DNA from: [Clostridium] aminophilum
Lineage (GTDB): Bacteria > Bacillota > Clostridia > Lachnospirales > Lachnospiraceae
Assembly: GCF_900101295.1 (NCBI RefSeq)
Contig: NZ_FOIL01000004.1
Location: 1 to 64,000 of the forward strand
DNA length: 64,000 nucleotides
Direction of reading: 5' to 3'
The notes beneath the pieces were generated by a model. That model was not told the DNA's origin. It was given only the letters and a program-made list of their open reading frames with translations, and ran no database searches. Position 1 is the stretch's first letter. The number at the start of each line of letters is the position of its first letter. Both the position numbers and the translations under genes were made by a program. This document shows, piece after piece, positions 43,605-52,516 of this stretch.

Positions 43605-43863
43605 TTCGTATAACAGGCAAAAAAAGACTGTTTCACGCAGCGTCGAAAAAACGTCAACGTTTTTTGCGCCCGTGCTTTTCTTGGTATAACAGCCGCTTCG
43701 CGACTGTTATGTCATGCCGTCGCCACATGAGCGTAAACGCTCGCGTGGCTCGTGGCTTATATGGTATAATGAAATCAGCCATAAAATCTGTTATTTCAGT
43801 GTGGAGCGGAGTCCGGAGAAATGCAGACGTATGACGGACATCCGGGAAAGGAGAACCGGAAAT
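43605..43863 (+). other. Hairpin-rich upstream region of the decarboxylase gene
   Basis: Three inverted repeats: 43646-43665 (AAAAAACGT with ACGTTTTTT), 43686-43710 (ATAACAG with CTGTTAT) and 43722-43749 (GCCAC, GAGCG, loop TAAA, CGCTC, GTGGC). An extended -10 box TGGTATAAT at 43762-43770 is the likely promoter, so these hairpins lie mainly upstream of transcription. Confidence 0.5.
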
Positions 43864-45060
43864 ATGAAGGAAGAACAGATCCGAAGCACAGCGCCGGAAA
43901 CAGATCCTTATATCGCAAGACTGGATGAGTTTGCCGGAGAGATCGTATCCCGAAAAAAACATCAGTTCGGTTATCCGGCGGCGCAGAAAAGCCGTCTGGT
44001 CGACTTTTACAAATGGTTTATTGGAAGCGGGCTGAACCTTTCCATGGCCGATAATGCGGGGGATCCGTTTGCACAGCACGAAGGCATTCTGAATTCTTTG
44101 GATTTTGAACGGGAAGTGATCGAAACCTTTGGACCGCTGTATGGCTTTGACCTCTCGAATCTCTGGGGAATCGTGACCTTCAGCGGAACCGACGGCAACA
44201 ACCACGGAATTTATTTTGGAGCGCGGTATCTGGAGAATTCCACCGGATCCCGGCCGGTTATGTATGTGTCCGATGCGGCTCATTATTCCGGCAGACGTCT
44301 GGCGGATCTGCAGAATCTGGAACTGAAGCTTATTCCCTCGGATGTTCACGGCTGCATGATTCCGGAAGAACTGGATAAGGCCATTCGCCCCGAGCGACCG
44401 GCTCTGGTTGTCTACGCCATGGGAACGACTTTTAAAGGGGGCGTGGATGATCAGGAAGCCCTGAACCGGGTACTGGCAAAGTATCCGGACATGCCGGTTT
44501 ACCGTCATATTGACGCGGCGCTGTTCGGAGGATACCTTCCTTATACCGAATACCGGGATGTTTTGAACCGTAAGATTCAGCCCTATGATTCCATTGCCAT
44601 CAGCGGACACAAGTATTTCGGAATGGACGATCCGGCCGGGATCTTTCTGACCACGAAGGAGGTTCTGGATCGCCAGAAATCCTTTGAGGTCTCTTATCTG
44701 AATGCCAATATGCCGATGGTCAACTGCACCAGATCCGCGATCTCTCCACTGAAATTCTGGTGGATTTTGAAGCATACGTCCCGGGCGGAGTTTGAGAAGA
44801 TGACAGGAGAAATGCTGAACAATGCCCGATGGTTAAAAGAGCGGATGGATGAGATGGAGTATCCGGCGTGGCTGGAACCCATGTCCAACACCGTCTATTT
44901 TAAACGTCCGCCTCAGGCAGTGTTTGAAAAATACGGTCTGGCGCCGGATTATGATGAGCGTCTCGGAGGTGATCTGGCTCATATTGTGGTAATGCAGCAT
45001 GTCACAAGGGAGAGACTTCGCACCTTTCTGGATGATCTGACATCGGCATGCGCTCGGTGA
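43864..45060 (+). CDS. hdc: PLP-dependent histidine decarboxylase
   Basis: A 398-residue group II amino-acid decarboxylase most like bacterial PLP histidine decarboxylases (Morganella type): SLDFEREVIETF, WGIVTFSGTDGNNHGIYFGA, DAAHYSG, YRHIDAALFGGYLP, and the PLP lysine in ISGHKYFGMDDPAG. It should release CO2 from histidine to give histamine. The substrate is inferred from overall resemblance; a related specificity is not excluded. Start ATG 43864 has AAAGGAG at about ten bases; the longer frame has no site. No histidine/histamine antiporter gene is adjacent. A strong terminator follows. Confidence 0.85.
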   Translation: MKEEQIRSTAPETDPYIARLDEFAGEIVSRKKHQFGYPAAQKSRLVDFYKWFIGSGLNLSMADNAGDPFAQHEGILNSLDFEREVIETFGPLYGFDLSNLWGIVTFSGTDGNNHGIYFGARYLENSTGSRPVMYVSDAAHYSGRRLADLQNLELKLIPSDVHGCMIPEELDKAIRPERPALVVYAMGTTFKGGVDDQEALNRVLAKYPDMPVYRHIDAALFGGYLPYTEYRDVLNRKIQPYDSIAISGHKYFGMDDPAGIFLTTKEVLDRQKSFEVSYLNANMPMVNCTRSAISPLKFWWILKHTSRAEFEKMTGEMLNNARWLKERMDEMEYPAWLEPMSNTVYFKRPPQAVFEKYGLAPDYDERLGGDLAHIVVMQHVTRERLRTFLDDLTSACAR

Positions 45061-45074
45061 CATTTTGGAATGAC

Positions 45075-45110
45075 AAAAAGAGCCGCTGATGGGGGTCAGC
45101 GGCTCTTTCT
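45075..45110. terminator. Rho-independent terminator
   Basis: AAAGAGCCGCTGA (45077-45089) pairs perfectly with TCAGCGGCTCTTT (45096-45108). Confidence 0.88.
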
Positions 45111-45190
45111 GTAGAAGAAGGTACTAAAAGTTAAAACATTCAGGAAGTATTAACTCAGGTCTCGCAACCTGTGCCTTTATTAAACACGAA

Positions 45191-45219
45191 TTGCATTTAG
45201 AAGTAAAAGGAATTATAAT
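45191..45219 (+). promoter_or_regulatory. Strong sigma-A promoter for the LysR gene
   Basis: TTGCAT at 45191-45196, 17-base spacer, TATAAT at 45214-45219. It leaves a leader of about 155 bases before the LysR start. The 45111-45380 stretch is AT-rich; no other feature is recognised in it. Confidence 0.75.
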
Positions 45220-45380
45220 AATGATGTTTCAGTAGCGAAAGGAATTATTGAACGTGTTTTGGCGAAAGTGCAGTAAAATGGAATCGGAATCCGACTGACG
45301 TGTATACAAAGTGCGGCAAGAAATGAACTTCGGGCGGAACTTCTTGTACTTAAAGAAATGCAGACGAAAAGAGGAAACAC

Positions 45381-46241
45381 ATGGATGAAAAAGATTTTGA
45401 GATGCTGGATGCTCTCGACAAGACCAAAAACATTACCCGCACCGCAGAAATGCTGTATGTGACGCAGTCGGCACTCTCCAAGAGACTTGCATCCATTGAA
45501 AATGAACTGAATGCCCGGATTGTGGTGCGGTCCCGGCAGGGAATTCATTTCACGGCGGAGGGGGAGATTATCCTGAAGCATGCGCGGCGTGCGCAGGCGG
45601 TTCTGCAGGATATGAGAAATACACTGGACGCTCAGCGGGGATATGTATGCGGATCCCTTCGGGCCGGCGTGTCGATCAATTACTCGGCTTACCGGCTCGG
45701 CAAAATTCTGGCGGACCTTCACATGGAATATCCCCATGTCAATGCCCAGGTATCCACGGATACGAGCGTCAGCATTTACCGGAAACTCTGCATCGGCGAG
45801 TACGACATCGCGATCATCCGCGGGGAGTTTCCCTGGGATGGCTTCAGCCAGAAGCTGGCCACCGAGCGGGTCTGCATGATTGTCAATTCGAAAGATGCGG
45901 ATGTACCGATCCAGGATCTGCCGTTTATCAGCCGCCGAACCGAGCCGGCTTATGAGAATCAGGTGAGCCGCTGGTTCCGCGAGCACGATCTGAGACCGGA
46001 CACCGGCAACATTTCCCTCGGCAGTATCGGCGCCTGTGTTCAGATGGTGGAGCAGGGGGTGGGCTGGTCCATTGTCCCGGAGATCGGGCTCAGCAAGTTT
46101 TCCGGAAAGGTGACGCCGCTGTCGTTTGCGGACGGAACGGAGTTTACCCGGTCCACGTATCTTCTTTGTCACTCGGATATCGCGGAACTTCCGCAGATGA
46201 GGGCGTTCATCGATATTGCCCGAAATAATGCCGGAAGGTGA
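45381..46241 (+). CDS. LysR family transcriptional regulator
   Basis: A 286-residue regulator. The winged helix-turn-helix is at residues 4-62 (NITRTAEMLYVTQSALSKRL, then RQGIHFTAEGEIIL). The periplasmic-binding-like effector domain follows (about 90-286), including RAGVSINYSAYRLGKILADL. GAGGAAAC precedes the start. It is transcribed with, but separated by a terminator from, the decarboxylase gene and in the same direction, so the usual divergent target is absent. Effector and targets are unknown. Confidence 0.92.
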   Translation: MDEKDFEMLDALDKTKNITRTAEMLYVTQSALSKRLASIENELNARIVVRSRQGIHFTAEGEIILKHARRAQAVLQDMRNTLDAQRGYVCGSLRAGVSINYSAYRLGKILADLHMEYPHVNAQVSTDTSVSIYRKLCIGEYDIAIIRGEFPWDGFSQKLATERVCMIVNSKDADVPIQDLPFISRRTEPAYENQVSRWFREHDLRPDTGNISLGSIGACVQMVEQGVGWSIVPEIGLSKFSGKVTPLSFADGTEFTRSTYLLCHSDIAELPQMRAFIDIARNNAGR

Positions 46242-46260
46242 CAGCCGTAACACAGGATAC

Positions 46261-46289
46261 TTCACAAAGCAGGCATCTTTTATTATAAT
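46261..46289 (+). promoter_or_regulatory. Sigma-A promoter for cmk-ispH-S1
   Basis: TTCACA at 46261-46266, 17-base spacer, TATAAT at 46284-46289, about 60 bases before the cmk start. Confidence 0.75.
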
Positions 46290-46347
46290 ACGGTGGGCGG
46301 TCCGGAGAGGGACCGGCTCCAAATGTTAATTCGGAGGTAATGAAAAC

Positions 46348-47028
46348 ATGTCAATTAGCATCGCAATTGACGGGCCGGCCGGCGCCGGCAAGAGCACGAT
46401 TGCCAAAAAACTGGCGGAGAAAATGAATTACATCTACGTCGATACCGGCGCGATGTACCGCACGATCGCTCTGTTCTTTCTGCAGAAAGGAGTGCCGGGG
46501 GATGACGCCGGGACGATCGCATCCATGGTGGATGACATCGACATTGCAATCACGTATGAGGACGGAGTGCAGCAGCTGTTTCTGAACGGAGTCAATGTGA
46601 CCGGGCAGATCCGTACCGCAGAGGTGAGCCGTATGGCGAGCCAGACCAGTGCTCACGGACCGGTTCGCAGGAAACTGGTGGAGCTGCAGCGAAAGATCGC
46701 ATCGGAAAACAATGTGATCATGGACGGCAGAGACATCGGTACTGCGGTTCTTCCGAATGCTGAAGTAAAAATTTATCTGACTGCGTCCAGCAGAGTCCGC
46801 GCGGAGAGAAGATACCGCGAATTTCTGGAAAAGGGAACGGATATGACGCTGGATGAGGTGGAAAAAGAGATCATCGAGAGAGATCATCAGGATATGACCC
46901 GGGCAATCTCCCCGCTGGTTCAGGCGGAAGATGCGGTTCTGGTCGATTCGTCCGACATGACGCTGGCGGAAGTGATTGAGACCATCGAAGGGATTGTGGC
47001 AGACAGGGGAGAGAAAATTGGCAGATAA
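46348..47028 (+). CDS. cmk: Cytidylate kinase
   Basis: A 226-residue enzyme that phosphorylates CMP and dCMP. The P-loop is GPAGAGKSTIAKKL near the N-terminus, followed by YVDTGAMYRTIALF, and later MDGRDIGTAVLPNAEVK and DMTRAISPLVQAEDA, all family marks. CGGAGG lies before the start. It is the first gene of the cmk-ispH-S1 chain common in Clostridia and overlaps ispH by 11 bases. Confidence 0.97.
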   Translation: MSISIAIDGPAGAGKSTIAKKLAEKMNYIYVDTGAMYRTIALFFLQKGVPGDDAGTIASMVDDIDIAITYEDGVQQLFLNGVNVTGQIRTAEVSRMASQTSAHGPVRRKLVELQRKIASENNVIMDGRDIGTAVLPNAEVKIYLTASSRVRAERRYREFLEKGTDMTLDEVEKEIIERDHQDMTRAISPLVQAEDAVLVDSSDMTLAEVIETIEGIVADRGEKIGR

Positions 47029-47884
47029 TTCCATCCGTGTCATTGTGGCAGAGAGCGCCGGTTTCTGTTTCGGAGTCAAACGGGCAATGGATATTGTCGA
47101 AAAACAGATTTCCGAAGGGATCAAACCGATCTACACCTATGGCCCGATCATTCATAACGAGGAAGTGGTGAAAGATCTGGAGGCCCGCGGGGTAAAGGTT
47201 CTGGAGAGCGAGGCGGAACTCCTCGCGATCCGGGAGGGAACCGTGATTTTGCGGTCGCACGGCGTGGCCCGAAGGGTCTATGATCTTTTGAATGAGAGAA
47301 AAATCCGGTATGTGGATGTGACCTGTCCTTTCGTGTCGAAAATCCATCAGATCGTGCAGGAACAGAACCGAAACGGAAGACGTGTGATCATCGTCGGATC
47401 CGGGGATCATCCAGAGGTTCAGGGGATTGTCGGATGGGCGGATGAGCACACCCGGGTTATTAATTCTCTGGAAGAATTTCTGGACCTTAAACTTCCACGG
47501 GAAGAAAAATTGAGTGTAGTTGCACAGACTACGTATAATTACAAGAAATTTCAATATCTTGTTGAAAAAATAGCCGAATTAGGTTATGATACTCTTTGTT
47601 TAAATACAATATGTAATGCAACACAGGAGCGACAGGCAGAGGCAAAGAGTCTGGCTTCAAGTGTGGACGCAATGATCGTCATTGGCGGCAAAAGCAGTTC
47701 CAATACACGTAAGCTATATGACATTTGTCGGCAGGAATGCAGTAACACTTACTACATTCAGACACTTAAGGACTTGAAACCTGATAGAACAATTACTGTG
47801 CGCAACGTAGGTATTACAGCCGGGGCATCTACCCCGAACAAAATTATCGAGGAGGTTCATACGAATGTCAGAAATGAGTTTTGA
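47018..47884 (+). CDS. ispH: 4-hydroxy-3-methylbut-2-enyl diphosphate reductase
   Basis: A 288-residue iron-sulphur enzyme that makes IPP and DMAPP in the last step of the MEP isoprenoid pathway. Three cluster cysteines are visible: SAGFCFGVKRA (C17), VTCPFVSKIH (about 101) and NTICNATQ (about 197). TTG 47018 is the chosen start, with AGGGGAG eight bases upstream. It overlaps cmk upstream and the S1 gene downstream, so the three are coupled. The first half (to about 47520) is GC-rich like its neighbours, while 47521-47640 drops to roughly one-third GC and uses AT-ending codons. This suggests a mosaic gene. Confidence 0.95.
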   Translation: MADNSIRVIVAESAGFCFGVKRAMDIVEKQISEGIKPIYTYGPIIHNEEVVKDLEARGVKVLESEAELLAIREGTVILRSHGVARRVYDLLNERKIRYVDVTCPFVSKIHQIVQEQNRNGRRVIIVGSGDHPEVQGIVGWADEHTRVINSLEEFLDLKLPREEKLSVVAQTTYNYKKFQYLVEKIAELGYDTLCLNTICNATQERQAEAKSLASSVDAMIVIGGKSSSNTRKLYDICRQECSNTYYIQTLKDLKPDRTITVRNVGITAGASTPNKIIEEVHTNVRNEF

Positions 47885-49004
47885 ACAGCTGCTTGACGAG
47901 TCTATGTTTAAGCAGTTACGTGCAGGAGAGGTTGTTACCGGTCAGGTTATCGCGGTTAAAGAAGATGAGATTATCCTCAGCATCGCAGGCAGCAAATCTG
48001 AGGGTATCGTCACAAAGCAGGAGTATTCCAACGATTCCAGCGTTGATCTGACACAGAAGGTTCAGGTCGGCGACGAGATGGAAGTTAAAGTTATGAAGGT
48101 CAACGACGGCGAAGGCATGGCAGCGCTTTCCTACAAGAGAGCAGCTGTAGACAAGGGTCTTAAGAGACTGAAGGAAGCTTTCGACAACCATGAGGTTCTG
48201 AAGGAGAAAGTTGCTCAGGTCGTTGAGAAGGGACTTGTTGTTGAGGTTGAAGGCACACGCGTATTCATCCCGGCATCCATGGTTTCTGATTCCTTTGAGA
48301 GAGATCTCACAAAGTACGAGGGTCAGGAGATCGAGTTCGTTATCACAGAGTTCAACCCGAACGGCAGAAGAAGCCGCATCATCGGTGACAGAAAGCAGCT
48401 TATGGTTGCTCAGAAGGCACAGCAGAAGGAAGCTCTCTTCAGCAAGCTGGTTGTTGGTCAGACCGTTGAGGGTGCAGTTAAGAATGTTACCGATTTCGGT
48501 GCTTTCATCGATCTCGGCGGCGCGGATGGTCTCCTTCACATCTCTGAGATGTCCTGGGGCCGTGTTGAGAACCCGAAGAAGATCTTCAAGAACGGCGACG
48601 TTGTAAGATGCCTTGTTAAGGACATCAACGGCGAGAAGATTGCTCTTTCCCTGAAGTTCCCGGAAACCAATCCGTGGCTTAACGCTTCTGAGAAATATGC
48701 GGTAGGAACCATCGTAGAGGGCAGAGTTGCAAGAATGACCGACTTCGGTGCATTCGTTGAACTTGAGCCGGGAATCGATGCACTCCTTCACGTTTCCCAG
48801 ATCTCCAGACAGCACGTTGAGAAGCCGGCTGATGTACTCGCTGTAGGCGACATCATCACAGCTAAGGTTGTAGACTTCAACGAGGGCGATCACAAGATCA
48901 GCCTTTCCATGAAGGCTCTTGAGGCTGGTCACAACGGCGACGAGGATGTTGCTGATGTCAACATCGAGGAAGTTGCTGCTGACGAGGCTGCAAAGGAAGA
49001 CTAA
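47865..49004 (+). CDS. rpsA: Ribosomal protein S1-type RNA-binding protein
   Basis: A 379-residue protein with four S1 motifs, at about 17-87, 105-175, 192-262 and 278-350. The last two are the most typical (VTDFGAFIDLGGADGLLHIS and MTDFGAFVELEPGIDALLHV). It helps mRNA binding on the ribosome or acts as a related RNA-binding factor; in Gram-positives this role is less strict than in E. coli. GAGGAGG lies before ATG 47865, inside the ispH end. Codon use is biased to a small set of codons, as in highly expressed genes. A strong terminator follows. Confidence 0.94.
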   Translation: MSEMSFEQLLDESMFKQLRAGEVVTGQVIAVKEDEIILSIAGSKSEGIVTKQEYSNDSSVDLTQKVQVGDEMEVKVMKVNDGEGMAALSYKRAAVDKGLKRLKEAFDNHEVLKEKVAQVVEKGLVVEVEGTRVFIPASMVSDSFERDLTKYEGQEIEFVITEFNPNGRRSRIIGDRKQLMVAQKAQQKEALFSKLVVGQTVEGAVKNVTDFGAFIDLGGADGLLHISEMSWGRVENPKKIFKNGDVVRCLVKDINGEKIALSLKFPETNPWLNASEKYAVGTIVEGRVARMTDFGAFVELEPGIDALLHVSQISRQHVEKPADVLAVGDIITAKVVDFNEGDHKISLSMKALEAGHNGDEDVADVNIEEVAADEAAKED

Positions 49005-49034
49005 TTAAATTCTTCCGAGAATAATAGAATTTCT

Positions 49035-49073
49035 GGCTCCGCATTGACCGTAAGGCTGATGCGGAGCCTTTTT
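49035..49073 (+). terminator. Rho-independent terminator
   Basis: GGCTCCGCAT (49035-49044) pairs perfectly with ATGCGGAGCC (49059-49068), followed by TTTTTG. Confidence 0.88.
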
Positions 49074-49074
49074 G

Positions 49075-49141
49075 TTTCATAAGAAATTTCTCCGAAATTC
49101 TCTATGAAGCAAAAACGCTCCGCGGACTTTGTTCCGCAGAG
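49075..49141 (+). repeat. Mosaic palindromic repeat, module A with shortened tail
   Basis: Palindrome A (49075-49108) starts in the terminator T run and is followed by CAAAAACGCTCCGCGGACTT and TGTTCCGC. Most of modules B and C are missing. Confidence 0.8.
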
Positions 49142-49170
49142 CACATGGCGAAGTCTTTTCAAGCTTAGTG

Positions 49171-49199
49171 TCGAGACAAGTCCGAAAATTTGTTATAAT
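49171..49199 (+). promoter_or_regulatory. Probable promoter of the cobalamin operon
   Basis: TCGAGA at 49171-49176, 17-base spacer, TATAAT at 49194-49199. Only about 45 bases separate it from cbiD, too little for a cobalamin riboswitch downstream of it. Confidence 0.55.
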
Positions 49200-49245
49200 A
49201 CAAACGATCATACATGATTTGATGAAAAAACGCAGGAGGTGCAAG

Positions 49246-50688
49246 GTGAGCCGGATCGAAGAAAAATCCACGGAACAGCGGATCAAAGACCTTCTGAACG
49301 CGGATCCGAAGGATCTTCGGGAGGGCGTCACCACCGGGACCTGCGCGGCGGCGGCCGCGGCAGCTTCTGCCGCCGCTTTTTTGGAGATGACCGCCGGAAA
49401 GGATGTCCTGTCCGGTGAACCGTGTATGGTCTCCATTACGACGCCCGGGGGAAAGACGGTGGATCTGGAAATCGTCCGCCGGGAGTTCACGGAAACAGAG
49501 GGCGTGCGGAGTACAGTGATCAAGGATGCCGGCGATGATCCGGACGTGACCGATCGGGCGGAAATCTGCGCGGAAATCTCCCGAATTGAGCGGTCGCGGC
49601 TTGTGACTCCGGATGAAATGCCGAGAGAAACTGTGATGAAAAATGCGGAAACGGCCGGTTGTGACGAATGGGAGATGGCGGGACCGATTCCGGTTTATAT
49701 GGATCCGGATTATCCCGGAATTGCTCTGACCGGAGGGGAGGGCGTCGGCATCTGTACCAAAAAAGGCCTTCCGGACCCGGTCGGTTTTCCGGCGATCAAT
49801 CCGGTGCCGCGAAACATGATTCTGAGAGAAGTGCATGACGTTGTAAGACGCTATGCGGGGGAACATCCCTGCGCAGCGCCGGCAGCTGTGAATCATGCAT
49901 TTCCGCGGAACAGCATTTATCAGGCTCCCGGCAAAGAAAACAGGGAAGGCGGCGTGGAACCGGGGAAACCGTCAGGGGAACCGATTCTTCTCATCCGGAT
50001 CTCCATTTCCAAAGGCCGGGAACTGGCAGAAAAGACATTCAACCCGAAACTCGGCATTGTGGGAGGACTTTCTGTTCTCGGGACAACCGGAATCGTGCAT
50101 CCCATGAGCGAGGACTCCCTGATCCGCTCAGTCGAACTGGAGATCCGCGTCCGAAGCGCGGAAGGGCGGACCGTTCTCGCTATCGCTCCGGGCAACTACG
50201 GCAGGCAATATCTCCACGATAAGACGGGACTGGATATGGAACATTTTGTCAAATGCTCCAATTATGTGGGAGAGGCGTTCCGGATGCTGGATCAGGTTGG
50301 CGTGAAAAAAGCACTGTTTGCGGGACATCCGGGAAAACTGATCAAGGTTGCCGGAGGAATCCTGAATACCCACTCGAAATACGGGGATCACCGGATGGAG
50401 ATTATGGCGGACTGTGCCAGAGCGGTGGGAGCGGATGAAGAAATGTGCCGTCGGATTCTCAACTTAAACACAACCAACGAAGCGTCCGAATATCTCGACA
50501 CGGCGGGACTGCGGGGGCCGGTGTATGCCGAGGCGGCAGCCCGCGTAAAATGCGAACTGGAGGCGATTTCGCATGCCCGGGTGGAAGTGATGTTTCTGGA
50601 CGGAGAGCGGGGGCTTCTTGCTCAGACGGACGGAGCGGAGGAACTGGTGAGAATCCTTTCGGAGGAGGAGAAAACAATCTATGGTTAA
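49246..50688 (+). CDS. cbiD: Cobalt-precorrin-5B C1-methyltransferase
   Basis: A 480-residue enzyme of the anaerobic corrin pathway that methylates C1. The family start REGVTTGTCAAAAAAA and GIVGGLSVLGTTGIVHPMSE are seen, with FAGHPGKLIKVAGGILNTHS near the end. It is longer than most CbiD proteins (about 360-390), mainly because of an extra segment around residues 205-245. GTG 49246 is chosen because AGGAGGTG lies just upstream; the open frame extends further with no site. It overlaps cbiF by eight bases and heads the cobalamin operon. Confidence 0.94.
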   Translation: MSRIEEKSTEQRIKDLLNADPKDLREGVTTGTCAAAAAAASAAAFLEMTAGKDVLSGEPCMVSITTPGGKTVDLEIVRREFTETEGVRSTVIKDAGDDPDVTDRAEICAEISRIERSRLVTPDEMPRETVMKNAETAGCDEWEMAGPIPVYMDPDYPGIALTGGEGVGICTKKGLPDPVGFPAINPVPRNMILREVHDVVRRYAGEHPCAAPAAVNHAFPRNSIYQAPGKENREGGVEPGKPSGEPILLIRISISKGRELAEKTFNPKLGIVGGLSVLGTTGIVHPMSEDSLIRSVELEIRVRSAEGRTVLAIAPGNYGRQYLHDKTGLDMEHFVKCSNYVGEAFRMLDQVGVKKALFAGHPGKLIKVAGGILNTHSKYGDHRMEIMADCARAVGADEEMCRRILNLNTTNEASEYLDTAGLRGPVYAEAAARVKCELEAISHARVEVMFLDGERGLLAQTDGAEELVRILSEEEKTIYG

Positions 50689-51442
50689 TTTTGTCGGGGC
50701 CGGTCCGGGGGCGGTCGACCTGATCACGGTTCGGGGAAGAAAACTGATTGAGGAGGCCGACTGCATCATCTATGCCGGCTCTCTGGTCAATCCCGAGATT
50801 CTGGCATGGAAAAAGGACTGCTGCGAGGTGTATGACAGCAGCCGGATGAGCCTTCCGGAAGTGATTGCGCAGATGGAAAAAGCAGAGCGGGACGGGAAAA
50901 TGACCGTTCGTCTTCACACCGGCGATCCGTCGGTTTACGGTGCCATCCGGGAGCAGATGGATGCGCTGGATGAGCGGAAGATTCCGTATGCGGTCTGCCC
51001 GGGAGTCAGTTCGTTCTGCGCGGCGGCCGCGGCGCTTCAGATGGAATACACGCTGCCGGGAATCTCACAGAGCGTCATTATCACGCGCGGTGCGGGGAGA
51101 ACGCCGGTGCCGGAGCGGGAGTCGGTGCGCAGCTTTGCCGCGCACCGGGCAGTGATGGTGCTCTTTTTGTCCAGCGGTATGGCCGGCAGGATGGCGGAAG
51201 AACTGATGGCAGGCGGATATTCCGCCGAGACGCCCTGCGCAATGGTTTTCCGCGCGTCCTGGCCGGATGAGAAGATCGTCCGGACGACAGTGGAGAAACT
51301 GGAGCAGGCAGCCGCGGATGCAGGAATCACAAGACAGGCACTCATCGTGGTGGGAGATGCGGTGGCACAGAAGGATTATGATTTCTCGAAACTCTATGAT
51401 CCGGCATTTACCACCGGATATCGCAAAGGGACGTCATCATGA
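50681..51442 (+). CDS. cbiF: Cobalt-precorrin-4 C11-methyltransferase
   Basis: A 253-residue SAM-dependent tetrapyrrole methylase (CobM/CbiF). VNFVGAGPGAVDLITVRGRK at the N-terminus, YAGSLVNPEIL, HTGDPSVYGAIREQ and PGVSSFCAAAAAL are family marks. It adds the C11 methyl group. It overlaps cbiD by eight bases and cbiG by four (ATGA), so it is translationally coupled on both sides. Confidence 0.96.
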   Translation: MVNFVGAGPGAVDLITVRGRKLIEEADCIIYAGSLVNPEILAWKKDCCEVYDSSRMSLPEVIAQMEKAERDGKMTVRLHTGDPSVYGAIREQMDALDERKIPYAVCPGVSSFCAAAAALQMEYTLPGISQSVIITRGAGRTPVPERESVRSFAAHRAVMVLFLSSGMAGRMAEELMAGGYSAETPCAMVFRASWPDEKIVRTTVEKLEQAAADAGITRQALIVVGDAVAQKDYDFSKLYDPAFTTGYRKGTSS

Positions 51443-52506
51443 AAGCACAGGTTATCTATTTCACTGAAAACGGCGGAAAATGCGCCGACCGGCTCCTCCG
51501 GGGACTGGAGGGGATTCCGGAGAAACAGCGCCTGATGGGAGATCTCTCCGTGACGGGTTCCGCCGAACTTCAAGTGCCGCTGCGGAAGTTTGTCGGCGAC
51601 TGCTTTTACCGCTTTGACGCACTGATCTTTATCGGCGCGGCGGGGATTGCGGTCCGAATGACCGCTCCGTATATCAAGAGCAAGGCGACGGATCCGGCGG
51701 TGATCGTCATCGATGAGACGGGGAAATACGTCATTCCGATTCTATCGGGCCATCTGGGCGGAGCCAATGCCGCCGCACAGGAGATGGCGGAAATCCTCGG
51801 AGCGGAGGCGGTTGTGACCACGGCAACGGATCTTCACCGTGCGTTTGCGGTGGACGATTTTGCGAGAGAAAACCGGCTTACGGTGACGGATCTCACGGCG
51901 GCAAAAAGGATTTCCACCGCGATTCTGGCCGGGGAGAAAGTTGGCTTTTTTACGGAGTGTTATATTGAGGGCGACTGTCCGGAGGAACTTTCGCCGGATG
52001 AGCCGGGGAGACTGAACATTGTGCTGGTGCGGAAGGCGGGAAGTCTTCGCTCGGCCCAAAATGACAATATGCTGGTTCTGATTCCGCAGCGGGCGGTGCT
52101 CGGCATCGGCTGCCGGAGAGGCACGCCGAAAGAAGCCATTGCGTCAGCGGTGGAGTCGGTTCTGGAGACCGCCGGGCTTTCCATCGATGAGATTGCGGAG
52201 ATCGCATCCATCGATCTGAAGAAGGATGAGGAGGGACTCCGGGCGTTTGCGCAGGAGGCAAAGAAACACCTCCGGTTTTACACTGCGGATGAGCTGAACC
52301 GGGCGCCGGACGGATTCGCCTACGAACACTCGGATTTCGTGCAGAAAACAACCGGGACAGACAATGTCTGCCAGCGGGCGGCGGTACTTGCGGCGTTCGA
52401 TGCGGACGAAAACCGCGGTGAAGTGAAGCTTCTTGCGGGAAAGACCGTCCGGGACGGCGTGACGGTCTGCGCGGCGGGCTTTTCTGTAAAAACACCGCGG
52501 TTTTGA
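51439..52506 (+). CDS. cbiG: Cobalt-precorrin-5A hydrolase
   Basis: A 355-residue CbiG protein that opens the delta-lactone and releases acetaldehyde to give cobalt-precorrin-5B. Visible marks are FIGAAGIAVRMTAPYIKSKA with DPAVIVIDETG, SGHLGGANAAAQEMA, LGIGCRRGTPKEAI and, in the C-terminal domain, VCQRAAVLAAF. The N-terminal, central and C-terminal CbiG domains all appear present. It overlaps cbiF by four bases; cbiH starts 11 bases after its stop. Confidence 0.95.
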   Translation: MKAQVIYFTENGGKCADRLLRGLEGIPEKQRLMGDLSVTGSAELQVPLRKFVGDCFYRFDALIFIGAAGIAVRMTAPYIKSKATDPAVIVIDETGKYVIPILSGHLGGANAAAQEMAEILGAEAVVTTATDLHRAFAVDDFARENRLTVTDLTAAKRISTAILAGEKVGFFTECYIEGDCPEELSPDEPGRLNIVLVRKAGSLRSAQNDNMLVLIPQRAVLGIGCRRGTPKEAIASAVESVLETAGLSIDEIAEIASIDLKKDEEGLRAFAQEAKKHLRFYTADELNRAPDGFAYEHSDFVQKTTGTDNVCQRAAVLAAFDADENRGEVKLLAGKTVRDGVTVCAAGFSVKTPRF

Positions 52507-52516
52507 GAGGATAAAA

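Noticed and set aside
43254-43613. Open frames that run through the mosaic repeats (also 4787-5179, 24072-24401, 60535-60798)
   Set aside because: They translate the same repeat DNA into similar peptides, lack ribosome sites and often extend a real gene backwards. They are artefacts of the repeat.
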